Origin: a virus
Direction: 5' to 3' (one strand)
Length of the DNA stretch: 24,488 nucleotides
IMG/VR virus record: IMGVR_UViG_3300047175_000272
Span: 1-24,488 of that record
Shown: piece after piece, positions 7,144 through 14,785 of the stretch
How positions within the stretch are numbered: the stretch's first letter is position 1
Layout of the letters: each line of letters starts with the position of its first letter
Translations under genes and position numbers: made by a program
Notes under the pieces: generated by a model
The model's input: the letters and a program-made list of their open reading frames with translations, nothing else
Databases searched by the model: none
What the model was told of the DNA's origin: nothing

Positions 7144-8132
7144 TGGACGAGGCCTATCTGATCGGCATCCGCCTCGCGCTGGACAACGGCGTCAGCGCCG
7201 GCATCGCCACCATCTCGCGCGAACTCGCCGCGCTCGACGCCGCCATCGCCACCACCACGGCGCATCTGCAACGGCTCGAAGAGGTTGCTTCGTCAGTCGC
7301 CCAGGGCGCGGCCATGCAGGTGCCGACCCTCGATCTCCCGGCACCGGCACCGACGCCCGCAGCGCCGGAGCCCCCGCCTTCCGCCTCGTCCGCCCAGCCC
7401 GCGCGAGCCGCCCCATCCGCTCATCCACCGCAACCCCCTTCTCCCCTCCCCTTGCGGGAGGGGTTGGGGGAGGGGGGAAGCCGCACCATACCCTCCGCCG
7501 CGTCGCAACCGCAGCAGGCCGCGCCCGCCCCGCAGACGCTCCAACCCACGGCAACCTCCTCTCCCGTCCCCGTGCGGGAGGCGCCGGGGCACGGCGCCAG
7601 CGTCGCCATTTCCCCCGCGCCTCCACCGCCTCAACCGCGGCAAGCCGCACCCACGCCCCAGAAGTCCCCGACCACCCCAGTTCCTTCTCCCCTCCCCTTG
7701 CGGGAGGGGCTGGGGGAGGGGGGCAGCCGTGCGATCCCTCCACCCGTGGCGACCGGTCCGGCAACCGTCCCGCTGCCTCAGCGCCAACCCATCCCGGCCC
7801 CGGCGCTCCCGCCGCTCCCGGCTGCGCAGGCGCTGAAGCCGCCGATCCCGCCGCCCACGCCACGCGCTCTGCCGCCGCCGCCGCGTTCCAAGGCCCCGGC
7901 GCCTTCCGCCCAGATGGCCGTCGCGCCGGTTATCCCACCGTCCCCCGTCGCACCGACCCGCCGCGAGCCGGACCAAGCCGGGCCCACCCATGGTGATGTC
8001 TTCCTCGACGGCAACCGGGTCGGCACCTGGCTCTCCGACCGCCTCGCCCGCGCCGCCTCCCGGCCCCAGGCCGGGGCAACCGGTGTCGATCCGACGCTGA
8101 CCCCGGCCTGGCCGGGGACGCTGCAACAGTGA
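7143..8132 (+). CDS. Proline-rich protein in the tape-measure position
   Basis: 329 residues, starting at ATG 7143 with a one-base overlap of the previous stop. Three parts are visible. Residues 1-60 are helical (YLIGIRLALDNG, then SRELAALDAAIATTTAHLQR), like tape-measure N-termini. Residues about 65-275 are extremely Pro/Ala-rich and include two near-identical PLPLREGLGEGGSR blocks and one diverged version, all encoded by a palindromic DNA repeat. Residues about 278-329 look conserved again (GDVFLDGNRVGTWLSDRLAR, then PAWPGTL). It lies between chaperones and hub proteins, exactly where the tape measure belongs, and no other candidate exists in the window. It lacks the long helices and membrane segments of usual tape measures and is short. 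It may be a degenerate or spacer-type tape measure, or another tail protein. Confidence 0.6.
   Translation: MDEAYLIGIRLALDNGVSAGIATISRELAALDAAIATTTAHLQRLEEVASSVAQGAAMQVPTLDLPAPAPTPAAPEPPPSASSAQPARAAPSAHPPQPPSPLPLREGLGEGGSRTIPSAASQPQQAAPAPQTLQPTATSSPVPVREAPGHGASVAISPAPPPPQPRQAAPTPQKSPTTPVPSPLPLREGLGEGGSRAIPPPVATGPATVPLPQRQPIPAPALPPLPAAQALKPPIPPPTPRALPPPPRSKAPAPSAQMAVAPVIPPSPVAPTRREPDQAGPTHGDVFLDGNRVGTWLSDRLARAASRPQAGATGVDPTLTPAWPGTLQQ
7439..7479. repeat. Palindromic GC-rich interspersed repeat, copy 1
   Basis: The core CCCCTCCC-CTTGC-GGGAGGGG is a perfect eight-base-pair hairpin with a five-base loop, followed by TTGGGGGAGGGG. Within the reading frame it encodes SPLPLREGLGEGG. I recall near-identical elements scattered between genes in many GC-rich proteobacterial genomes. 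That recall is not a search result. Confidence 0.75.
7559..7599. repeat. Palindromic repeat, copy 2 (diverged)
   Basis: Exactly 120 bases after copy 1 and aligned to it without gaps. The left arm is CTCCCGTCCCC and the central GTGCGGGAGG is kept, but the second G-rich arm has changed to CGCCGGGGCACGGCG. It encodes SPVPVREAPGHGAS. A shorter hairpin (CTCCC with GGGAG) remains possible. It appears to be an older, decayed copy. Confidence 0.65.
7685..7725. repeat. Palindromic repeat, copy 3
   Basis: This copy lies 246 bases after copy 1 and is almost identical to it. The aligned 41-base blocks differ at only two positions I can see (GGGGCTGGG against GGGGTTGGG, and GGGGCAG against GGGGAAG). The same eight-base-pair hairpin is present and the same peptide is encoded. 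Similar flanking peptides (GSRTIP and GSRAIP) follow copies 1 and 3, so the unit may have been copied within the gene. Confidence 0.75.
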
Positions 8133-8148
8133 ACCGGGCACCTACCCA

Positions 8149-8850
8149 ATGAACTTCTCCCTGCTCCTCGGCCCGGTGTTCTTCCTTGATTTCGAGGTCC
8201 CCGAACGCATCAGCTTCGGCGGCGGTCAGCGCCTCGCCATCCAGCGCCTCCCCGGCGGCGGAAGGGTGATCGACGCGATGGGGCGCGACGATGCGGATCT
8301 CGTGTGGTCCGGCATCTTCACCGGTCCCGACGCCGCCGACCGCGCCCGCCTGCTGGATGCGCTGCGCGTCCAGGGCGCGGTGCTGCCGTTGACCTGGGAC
8401 GCGTTCTTCTACTCGGTCGTCATCGCCCGCTTCGAGGCCGAGTACGCCCATGCCAACTGGGTGCCCTACAAGCTCACCTGCACGGTGCTGCGCGACGAGG
8501 CGGCCAGCGCCGCCGCACCCGGCAGCGATCTCGCCGGCAGCGTGCTCGCCGATCTCGCCAGCGCGAGCGGCGCGATCGACACCGGTGCGGCCACCGTCGC
8601 AATCACCGCCGCCGAGGCCACCAGCCGGGGCACGGCCGGCTACGCCGCCGCCACGGTTGCGGTCTCCGCCCTCGCCACGCAGCTCAACACGACCATCGCC
8701 ACCAACGAGACCACGCTGTCGGCCGCGTCGCTCGCCACCGCCGCCGGACTGACCCAGGCCGCCGACGCGGCGGGCACGCTGGCCGCCGCCACCCGAGCCA
8801 GGGGCTACGTCGCCCGCGCCACCGTCAATCTCGCCAACGCCGGCACCTGA
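8149..8850 (+). CDS. Tape-to-hub linker, DNA circularisation N-like candidate
   Basis: 233 residues. The N-terminal beta domain (1-118) has a hydrophobic start (SLLLGPVFFLDFEVP), RLPGGGRVIDAMGRDDADLV (33-52), 'WSGIFTGPDAADRARLLDAL' (53-72), 'LPLTWDAFF' (79-87) and a closing strand 'WVPYKLTCTVLRDE' (104-117). The pattern of a G-x-F-x-G loop, a helix counting residues, an LTW strand and a terminal strand ending in charged residues recalls Mu gp43/DNA_circ_N-type proteins. Those proteins in fact link the tape measure to the baseplate hub. Residues 120-233 are Ala-rich and helical. The gpX-like and gpD-like genes follow directly, which supports the hub role. The family match is by pattern only. 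Confidence 0.55.
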   Translation: MNFSLLLGPVFFLDFEVPERISFGGGQRLAIQRLPGGGRVIDAMGRDDADLVWSGIFTGPDAADRARLLDALRVQGAVLPLTWDAFFYSVVIARFEAEYAHANWVPYKLTCTVLRDEAASAAAPGSDLAGSVLADLASASGAIDTGAATVAITAAEATSRGTAGYAAATVAVSALATQLNTTIATNETTLSAASLATAAGLTQAADAAGTLAAATRARGYVARATVNLANAGT

Positions 8851-8858
8851 GAGGCGCG

Positions 8859-9044
8859 ATGCGAACCCTTACCACCGCCGGCGGCAACCTCTTCGCCATC
8901 GCCGCCATCGAACTCGGCGACGCGACGCAATGGATCCGTATCGCCGCGCTGAACAACCTGTCCGACCCGATGCTGCAAGGCGTCGTGACGCTCGACTTGC
9001 CGGACAATGACCCGAACGCCGGAGGCGGCATTGCCAGCCAATGA
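8859..9044 (+). CDS. Small LysM/tail protein X-like protein
   Basis: 61 residues, starting at ATG 8859 eight bases after the previous stop, with GAGGCG just ahead of it. The sequence GNLFAIAAIELGDATQWIRI (9-28), then NLSDPMLQGVVTLDLPD (32-48), follows the LysM-like gpX pattern of two helices and a final 'L..G..I.LP' strand. In P2, gpX is a small hub-associated protein that precedes gpD, and here too the gpD-like gene follows. The 3' end overlaps the next gene by 38 bases (or 14 bases with the alternative start of that gene). At 61 residues it is near the usual gpX size and easily missed. Confidence 0.72.
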   Translation: MRTLTTAGGNLFAIAAIELGDATQWIRIAALNNLSDPMLQGVVTLDLPDNDPNAGGGIASQ

Positions 9045-10104
9045 CGGCTCCATCCTGCGCCAGCCCACGCTGATCGTGCTCGCCAACGGGGTCCCGCTCG
9101 CCGCCCCGCTCGCCGCCGAGGTGATCAGCAACAACCATCGCGCGGCCGACCGCTTCCACGTCACCGCGGCACTTCCCGCGCCGCCGGACGCCGCGATGTG
9201 GGCGGCCACCGCGCCCATCGCGGTCGATATCCGCATCGCGCTCAACGGTGGCACGGCGGTCAGCCTGATCCAGGGCAACGTGGACAGCGTGGAGATCGAC
9301 GCGCTCACGGGTCATCTCACGATCGAGGGCCGCGACAATACCGCCGCCCTGATCGAGGCCCGTACGCAAGAAACCTTTGCCAACCGAACCTCCAGCGAAA
9401 TCGCCGCGCTGCTTGCCGCCCGCCACGGGCTCACGCCCGATGTCGCCACCACCACGACGCCGGTCGGCCGCTACTGGCAGCTGGAACATGACCGCATCAC
9501 GCTCGACCAGTTCAGCCGCGCCACCACGGAATGGGACCTGCTGACCAATCTCGCCGCGCATGAGGGGTTCGATGTCTGGGTCAGCGGGACCACGCTGCAT
9601 TTCCGGCCCGCCGCCTCCGCCGCCGTAAGCCCAACGCCCTCGGTCACGCTCGCGGCGGTCGCCACCGCGTCCGGTCCCGCCAACGTCACCGCGCTGCGCC
9701 TCGAACGCGCCCTCACCCTCGCCGGCGCGATCCAGGTCACCGTGAAGAGCTGGCATAGCCGCATGGGTACAGCCTGCGCGCAGAGCGTGAGCGGGGGCAG
9801 CGGCGGCACGCCGCGAAATTACGTCTACGTAGCGCCAAACCTCACACCCGACGCGGCGCTGAAGCTGGCGAATACCAAGCTGGCCGAACTCGCCAAACAC
9901 GAGCGCGTCGTCGTCGCCGACATGCCGGGCGAACTGACCCTCATGCCGCGCATGAGCATCGACGTCGGAGGCACGGGCACCGCTTTCGATCAGCTCTACT
10001 GGATCGACGAGATCACCCGCTCGCTGGACTGGCGTAACGGCTTCACGCAGCGAATCCGCGCCCGCAACGTCACCGCCGCATCACCAGTCGCGCAAGGAGG
10101 CTGA
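9007..10104 (+). CDS. Baseplate hub protein, gpD/Mu gp44-like
   Basis: 365 residues. The trimeric hub sits under the tube and holds the spike. The N-terminal half contains 'PTLIVLANGVPLAAPLAAEV' and a domain with VDSVEIDALTGHLTIEGRDN, the 'I.GRD....L' pattern typical of the late control D/gp27 fold. A helical segment (SSEIAALLAARHGL) and TNLAAHEGFDVWVSGTTLHF follow, again standard in gpD. The C-terminal part ends with a tube-like domain (YWIDEITRSLDWRNGFTQRI). ATG 9007 lies inside the preceding gene with no clear ribosome site. TTG 9031 has GGAGG five bases upstream and may be the real start. Confidence 0.87.
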   Translation: MTRTPEAALPANDGSILRQPTLIVLANGVPLAAPLAAEVISNNHRAADRFHVTAALPAPPDAAMWAATAPIAVDIRIALNGGTAVSLIQGNVDSVEIDALTGHLTIEGRDNTAALIEARTQETFANRTSSEIAALLAARHGLTPDVATTTTPVGRYWQLEHDRITLDQFSRATTEWDLLTNLAAHEGFDVWVSGTTLHFRPAASAAVSPTPSVTLAAVATASGPANVTALRLERALTLAGAIQVTVKSWHSRMGTACAQSVSGGSGGTPRNYVYVAPNLTPDAALKLANTKLAELAKHERVVVADMPGELTLMPRMSIDVGGTGTAFDQLYWIDEITRSLDWRNGFTQRIRARNVTAASPVAQGG

Positions 10105-10109
10105 CCAAC

Positions 10110-10619
10110 ATGCAGCGATTCCTGAACGCGGTGAAGTCGCACGCCGCCGCGCTGGATCACGCCATGGGCCAGCCGCGCTTCGGCCTCGTCACCAGCGTCG
10201 ATCCGCAGCGCTATGCCGCCCGCGTCGCGTTGCAGCCCGAGGGAGTGATCACCGGCTGGCTGCCCATCGCCACGCCATGGGTCGGCTCCGGCTGGGGCCT
10301 CGTCTGTCCGCCTGCGCCCGGCGACCAAGTGCTGGTGCTGCCGCAGGAGGGCAACGCCGAGCATGGCGTGATCGTCGGCCTCAGCTTCTCCGACCGCGCC
10401 CGGCCGCCGCAGGACACGCCGGCGGGGGAGTTCTGGCTCGTGCATCGCAGCGGAACCTCGCTGAAGCTCGCCAATGACGGCACGGTGCGCATCAACGGAG
10501 ACCTGCACGTCGCCGGCGACGTCTACGACAGCGCCGGATCGCTCTCGCGGCTGCGCGGCCATTACGACCAGCATACCCATCCCGGCTCCGCCAGCACGCC
10601 GCCCTCGCCCCAGGACTGA
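10110..10619 (+). CDS. Baseplate spike / assembly protein V
   Basis: 169 residues. The protein forms the membrane-piercing needle at the tail tip. The N-terminal OB-fold region contains 'RFGLVTSVDPQRYAARVAL' (about 23-41) and 'CPPAPGDQVLVLP' (69-81). A short beta-helix (about 105-145, with GTVRINGDLHVAGDVYDSAG) follows. Near the end lies HYDQHTHPG, whose H-x-H pair at residues 155 and 157 corresponds to the iron-binding tip motif of P2 gpV and phi92 gp138. An AGGAGG lies nine bases before the ATG. Length is a little shorter than P2 gpV (211 aa) but normal for the group. Confidence 0.92.
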   Translation: MQRFLNAVKSHAAALDHAMGQPRFGLVTSVDPQRYAARVALQPEGVITGWLPIATPWVGSGWGLVCPPAPGDQVLVLPQEGNAEHGVIVGLSFSDRARPPQDTPAGEFWLVHRSGTSLKLANDGTVRINGDLHVAGDVYDSAGSLSRLRGHYDQHTHPGSASTPPSPQD

Positions 10620-10625
10620 GCAAAC

Positions 10626-10991
10626 ATGGCAGATCTGTCCCACCTGTTCGGCTCCGATCTCTCGGTTGGGCCGACCGGCGACCTCGCCTGGGCCGCCGGC
10701 ACGACGCTCGGTCAGCAGCGCGTGCTCAAGCGCCTGCTCACCAATCCCGGCGACTACATCTGGCAGCCCGATTACGGCGCCGGCCTCGCGCAGTTCATCG
10801 GCCAACCGGCCCAGGCGAATCAGATCCGCGCGGTGATCCGCAGCCAGGTGTTCAAGGAAGCCTCCGTTGCCCGCACGCCCGAACCGGCCATCGACGTGGC
10901 CTTCGACGACACCGGCACCTTCTCCGTCGAGCTCCGCTACGCCGACGCGGCAACGGGGCAGACGCAGCTGCTGAGTTTCTCGGCGTCGTAA
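10626..10991 (+). CDS. Baseplate wedge protein gpW/gp25-like
   Basis: 121 residues, six bases after the spike gene. The family signature is clear: a 'DLAWAAGTTLGQQRVLKRL' helix (20-38), then LLTNPGDYIWQPDYGAGLAQ (38-57) and FIGQ. 'L..RLLT.PG......YG.GL..F.G' is the common gpW/T4 gp25 pattern. The protein initiates sheath assembly on the baseplate wedge. The end is a beta strand pair (TFSVELRYADA, TQLLSFSAS). The gpJ gene follows, as in P2 (V-W-J-I). Confidence 0.9.
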   Translation: MADLSHLFGSDLSVGPTGDLAWAAGTTLGQQRVLKRLLTNPGDYIWQPDYGAGLAQFIGQPAQANQIRAVIRSQVFKEASVARTPEPAIDVAFDDTGTFSVELRYADAATGQTQLLSFSAS

Positions 10992-11018
10992 CCGCGCAGC
11001 CCCGCACAAAGGCGTCCC

Positions 11019-12155
11019 ATGCAGCTCCAGCTTCAAACCTTCACCGCCCTGGTGAGCAGCACCGTCGCCGCCATCCAGGGCGCGGCGACCCAGTTGCTCG
11101 ACTTTTCCGTCGGTTCCACCCTGCGCGCCATCGTCGAGGCGAATGCCTCGCTCGCGCTCTGGATGCAGTGGCTGATGGTGCAGGTGCTGCGCACCACCCG
11201 CGCGGCGACCTCGCAGGGACCGGATCTCGACACCTGGGTGGGCGATTTCGGCGTCGCCCGCGTGGCCGCCGTCGCGGCCGGCGGCAACCTCGTCTTCGCC
11301 CGCTTTAGCCCGGTCGTCGCGTCGTTCGTCCCCACCGGCACGCTCGTGAAAACCTCCGACGGCACGCAGTCCTTCACCGTCATTGCAGACGACACCAACC
11401 CCGCGTGGTCGCCCAGCCAGGGCGGCACGCAGAGCGGCTACGGGATTGCCGCCGGCACAGCCTCGGTTACCGTGCCCGCTCTCGCCGCCACGCCCGGCGC
11501 GGGGGGGAACGTGCAGCCTGCCACCATCACGCTGATCGCGGCGGCGGTGCCGGGGATCGACACCGTCACCAACCCGGCCGCCTTCACCGGCGGGCTGGAC
11601 GCGGAGAGCGACCCCGCATTGCGGGCCCGCTTCGGCCTCTTCCTGGCCAGCCTCGCCCGCGCCACGCCCGCCGCCATCGCCTACGCCGTCGCCTCCACCC
11701 GCCAGGGCCTCTCCACGCTCCTGCTGGAGAACCAGACGCCCGACGGCACCGCGCGGCCCGGCACGTTCAGCTTCATCGTCGATGACGGCAGCGGCGACCC
11801 GCCGGCTACATTGCTGAGCGCCGTCTCCGCCGCCATCGAAGCGGTGCGCCCGCTCGGCGCGAGCTACGCCGTGCAGCCACCCACGGTATTGCGGCCGACG
11901 ATCGCCATGAGCATCGCCACCGCCCCTTCGGCCAGCCACGCATCCATCGTCGCCGAGGTGGAGGCCGCGCTGGCCGCCGCGCTGAACCAGCTACCCATTG
12001 GCGGCACACTCGCCTTCTCTCGTCTCGCGGCCATCGCCTACGGCGCAGACCCCGCCGTGATCAACGTCACGGCGGTAACGCTGAACGGCGGCACGCTCGA
12101 TCTCGTCCCCTCCGTCACCGGGATGATCCGGCCCGGCGCAATCACGGTGAGCTGA
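11019..12155 (+). CDS. Baseplate wedge protein gpJ-like
   Basis: 378 residues. The N-terminal helices (about 1-65) precede 'GPDLDTWVGDFGVAR' (67-81), the well-kept 'LD..A..FG..R' motif of baseplate J proteins. A beta domain follows (GTLVKTSDGTQSFTVIADD). 'GGLDAESDPALRARFGLFLA' (190-209) is the 'GG.D.ESD..LR.R' signature. The C-terminal part has the paired helix EVEAALAAALNQLPIGGTLA and AVNVTAVTL-like strands that bind gpI and gpW. The gene ends one base before the next start. Size fits Mu gp47 (about 360 aa). Confidence 0.93.
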   Translation: MQLQLQTFTALVSSTVAAIQGAATQLLDFSVGSTLRAIVEANASLALWMQWLMVQVLRTTRAATSQGPDLDTWVGDFGVARVAAVAAGGNLVFARFSPVVASFVPTGTLVKTSDGTQSFTVIADDTNPAWSPSQGGTQSGYGIAAGTASVTVPALAATPGAGGNVQPATITLIAAAVPGIDTVTNPAAFTGGLDAESDPALRARFGLFLASLARATPAAIAYAVASTRQGLSTLLLENQTPDGTARPGTFSFIVDDGSGDPPATLLSAVSAAIEAVRPLGASYAVQPPTVLRPTIAMSIATAPSASHASIVAEVEAALAAALNQLPIGGTLAFSRLAAIAYGADPAVINVTAVTLNGGTLDLVPSVTGMIRPGAITVS

Positions 12156-12156
12156 C

Positions 12157-12729
12157 ATGACCGGCGATCAGAGCGACATGGTGGCGCGGCTCAAAGCGGT
12201 GTTGCCACAGCGCTGGTTCCCGGACGGGACGCCGATTCTAGACGGAGTGCTGACCGGTCTCGCCTCCGTCTGGGCCACGCTCTACGCCATGCTTGGCCAT
12301 ATCCGCGCCCAGACCCGAATCGCCACCGCGACGGACGGTTTCCTCGATCTGGCCTCGGCGGATTATTTCGGCGCCGCCCTACCGCGTTTCCCCAGCGAGA
12401 GCGATGCCGCGTTCCGCCTGCGCATTGCCCGCGAGATGGTCCGCGAACGCGCCACCCGCCCCGCTTTGGTCGCCGCGCTGACCGACCTCACCGGCCGCGC
12501 ACCCGTCGTGTTCGAGTTTGCCCGCCCGGCCGACACGGGCTGCTGGAACAGCGCGCTGGGCTACGGCGCGGGCGGCGGCTGGGGCAGCCTCAATCTTCCG
12601 TTCCAAGCGCTGGTCACCGCCTATCGGCCACAGGCGCCGAACCCGCCGGTCGCCGACGCCGACATCCTCGCCGCCATCACCGTTGTGCTCCCCGTCGCGA
12701 CCACCGCCTGGGCACGCATCGCGGACTGA
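12157..12729 (+). CDS. Baseplate protein gp48/gpI-like
   Basis: 190 residues, starting one base after the gpJ stop. The N-terminal region has 'LPQRWFPDGTPILDGVLTGL' and a helix containing WATLYAMLGHIRAQ. 'GFLDLASADYFGAALPRFPS' (46-65) and 'AFRLRIAREM' follow, which is the linking helix region of Mu gp48/P2 gpI proteins. The C-terminal part is Gly/Trp-rich (GCWNSALGYGAGGGWGSLNL) and looks like a fibre-contact domain. In P2 and Mu this protein bridges the baseplate wedge and the tail fibre, and the fibre gene follows here. Confidence 0.82.
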   Translation: MTGDQSDMVARLKAVLPQRWFPDGTPILDGVLTGLASVWATLYAMLGHIRAQTRIATATDGFLDLASADYFGAALPRFPSESDAAFRLRIAREMVRERATRPALVAALTDLTGRAPVVFEFARPADTGCWNSALGYGAGGGWGSLNLPFQALVTAYRPQAPNPPVADADILAAITVVLPVATTAWARIAD

Positions 12730-12757
12730 GCCTTCGCCCCTCGCACAGGGACCCCTC

Positions 12758-13987
12758 ATGGACCGCAATATCGTCTACCCCGGCAGCGTCCCGCTCGACA
12801 CGGACCTGCTGACCCTCAACCGTAACGCCATGACCGCCCTCGGAGCCCTCATCGCGGCGTCGCTCGGCAGCGCCACGGTGATCGACGGGCTGACGGTCTC
12901 GCCCACCACGCCGGTCTCTATGAACATCCAGGTCGGCCCCGGCAGCATCACTCTCGCCACCACCATGGATGCCACCGCGTACGGCTCGCTGCCCGCCGAC
13001 ACCGCCGATCCGGTCGTCAAGATGGGCATCAACCCCGGTTGGACCTTCCTCGCCTGCCCCGCGCCGGCGACGGCGCGCCAGTCAATGATGTATCTGATCC
13101 AGGCGAGTTTCGCGGAGACCGACGCCAATCCCGCCGTGCTGCCCTACTACAATGCGGCCAATCCGGCGCAGCCCTTCCTTGGCCCGGCCAATCTCGGCGC
13201 GGCCCAACCCACCGCCCGCCTCCAGCGCGTGCTGCTCCAGGCCAAGGCCGGCGCGCCCGCCGCCTCAGGAACCCAGACCGCGCCCGCGCCCGATGCCGGC
13301 TGGGTCGGCGTGGCAACGGTCGAGGTCGATGCGGAAACCACTGCCATCGCCATCGGCAACATCGCCGCCCTCCCGAGTGCGCCTGTGCTGGCCTACAAAC
13401 TTCCTGATCTACGGCCCGGCTTCTCGGCACTCGCCTCGGTCACCGCCTCGGGCGTGTTCATCGTGCCGCAGGCCGTGACGCGGGCAAAGATCACCGTCAT
13501 CGGCGGCGGCGGGGCGGGCGGATCGGATGCCAGCCTGCCGGGCGGCGGCGGCGGGGCCGGCGGGCAGGCGGTGGTCGTCGTGGACTACCTCGTGCCGGGA
13601 TCCGCGATCCCGATCACCGTCGGCGCGGGCGGCGTCGCAGCCGGCAGCGGGTTCGGTCCCGGCGGCAATGGCGGGACATCGAGTTTCGGCACAATTGCGT
13701 CGGCCACCGGAGGCATCGGCGGCGGCGCGGCACCGGTCGCGTCGGCCTACACCGGCGGCAATGGCGGCGCGGGCTTCGGCGGCACCGTCAACACCAGCGG
13801 CTCGTTCGGCACGGACGGCATTCCGGCCGGCATCCGGGGCGGGGACGGCGGCGGGCCCGGCGCGGGGCGCGGGGCCACCGGCGCACCCGGACTGCCCGGT
13901 CTCGGCTTCGGCGGGGGCGGCGGCGGGGGCGCGCCCGGCTTCGGCGGTGCCAACGGCGCGCCTGGCCTCGTGATCGTGGAGTTCTGA
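12758..13987 (+). CDS. Tail fibre with glycine-rich C-terminal domain
   Basis: 409 residues from ATG 12758; the longer open frame upstream is arginine-rich shadow inside the gp48 gene. The N-terminus (MDRNIVYPGSVPLDTDLL) resembles a conserved baseplate-attachment start I recall from other proteobacterial phage fibres. Residues about 50-200 form a beta-rich shaft or knob. Residues 228-248 (ASGVFIVPQAVTRAKITVIG) lead into a Gly-rich block (249-405) with G-G and G-x-x runs, ending APGLVIVEF. That 'F.VP......V...G.GG' entry and 'G.VIVEF' exit are typical of glycine-rich fibre tips, some of which (S16 gp38) fold as polyglycine II helices that bind receptors. It is probably the adhesive tip. Confidence 0.85.
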   Translation: MDRNIVYPGSVPLDTDLLTLNRNAMTALGALIAASLGSATVIDGLTVSPTTPVSMNIQVGPGSITLATTMDATAYGSLPADTADPVVKMGINPGWTFLACPAPATARQSMMYLIQASFAETDANPAVLPYYNAANPAQPFLGPANLGAAQPTARLQRVLLQAKAGAPAASGTQTAPAPDAGWVGVATVEVDAETTAIAIGNIAALPSAPVLAYKLPDLRPGFSALASVTASGVFIVPQAVTRAKITVIGGGGAGGSDASLPGGGGGAGGQAVVVVDYLVPGSAIPITVGAGGVAAGSGFGPGGNGGTSSFGTIASATGGIGGGAAPVASAYTGGNGGAGFGGTVNTSGSFGTDGIPAGIRGGDGGGPGAGRGATGAPGLPGLGFGGGGGGGAPGFGGANGAPGLVIVEF

Positions 13988-13989
13988 GC

Positions 13990-14253
13990 ATGAAACGCTT
14001 CGCCCGCATCGAGTCGGGGGCCGTCGTTGAAATCGTCGAAACCGACAAGGCAATAGCCACCCTGTTTCATCCGGGCCTGAGCTGGATGGACGTGACCGGC
14101 CAGTCGGTCGCCATTGGCGACGTGCAGAAGGGGGCCTCATTCGCGGGCCCGCCGAAGCAAACGCATCCGGCTATGCCGACCGTTGCCGAACTGCAAGCCG
14201 AGATCGCCCACCTCGCCGCACGCCTCGATGCTTTGACAAAGCATGCCGGCTGA
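13990..14253 (+). CDS. Small tail fibre assembly-like protein
   Basis: 87 residues, two bases after the fibre stop. A beta-rich start (KRFARIESGAVVEIVETDKA) is followed by 'LFHPGLSWMDVTG' (25-37), 'GDVQKGASFAGPP' and a C-terminal coiled-coil helix (TVAELQAEIAHLAARLDALT, 64-83). Small proteins with a 'FHP..SW.DVT' core and a helical end often follow phage fibre genes and act as fibre chaperones or caps. The assignment rests on pattern and position. Confidence 0.62.
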   Translation: MKRFARIESGAVVEIVETDKAIATLFHPGLSWMDVTGQSVAIGDVQKGASFAGPPKQTHPAMPTVAELQAEIAHLAARLDALTKHAG

Positions 14254-14295
14254 CCGCGCCCGGCCCATCCTCCCCATACTCCCGGAGACCAGCCC

Positions 14296-14781
14296 ATGCC
14301 GACCGTGGCCTCGCATCTGTGGCGCCCGAGCACGGCGCGCCGCGTCGTCCTCGACGCGTATGTCCCGATCCCGCGCGGCACCCTGCCTCCCGATGGCGGC
14401 GCGCTCGTGTGGCCGGCGAAAGACCCGTCCGACGTGCTGGATTTCGAAATCGAGATCGGCCCGGCTCTGGCTGGCAATGACGGCGACGGCATCACGACCA
14501 TCGACGTCGTCATCGTCCCGGCCAACGCCGGCGACCTCACGCTGAACAGCGCCGCGGCGGACGGCACCCGGGCGGTGCTCTGGTTCTCCGCCGGGCAGGC
14601 GGGCACGACCTATTGCGTGCAGATCACGCTCGGCACCGCCGGGGGCCGCACCATCGGCCGCGCGGTGCTGCTCCCAGTACGGGCGCTGGCCGCCGCCGCC
14701 CCACCAGCCAGCGCGCTCACCGACGATTCCGGCTCGGTGATTACCGACCAGAACGGCAACCCCATCCTGATCGGAGGCTGA
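14296..14781 (+). CDS. Fibre-tail adaptor-like protein
   Basis: 161 residues, with GGAG nine bases before the ATG. The central part 'WPAKDPSDVLDFEIEIGPAL' (35-54) and a beta sandwich (about 60-130, ending GRTIGRAVLLPVRAL) resemble small phage proteins with 'K.P...LD...D....L' starts, which I recall as fibre-tail adaptor proteins. The C-terminal tail (about 140-161) is Asp/Asn/Gly-rich and ends NPILIGG, perhaps an extended docking strand. Placed between the fibre and two tailspikes, it could join the spikes to the baseplate. That role is inference. Confidence 0.6.
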   Translation: MPTVASHLWRPSTARRVVLDAYVPIPRGTLPPDGGALVWPAKDPSDVLDFEIEIGPALAGNDGDGITTIDVVIVPANAGDLTLNSAAADGTRAVLWFSAGQAGTTYCVQITLGTAGGRTIGRAVLLPVRALAAAAPPASALTDDSGSVITDQNGNPILIGG

Positions 14782-14785
14782 GACG

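Noticed and set aside
7441-7477. Repeat array read as CRISPR
   Set aside because: Only three imperfect copies, spaced 120 and 126 bases, inside a translated gene and without cas genes.
9996-11939. 647-codon open frame on the minus strand across spike, gpW and gpJ
   Set aside because: Low-complexity Gly/Arg/Glu shadow opposite clearly identified baseplate genes.
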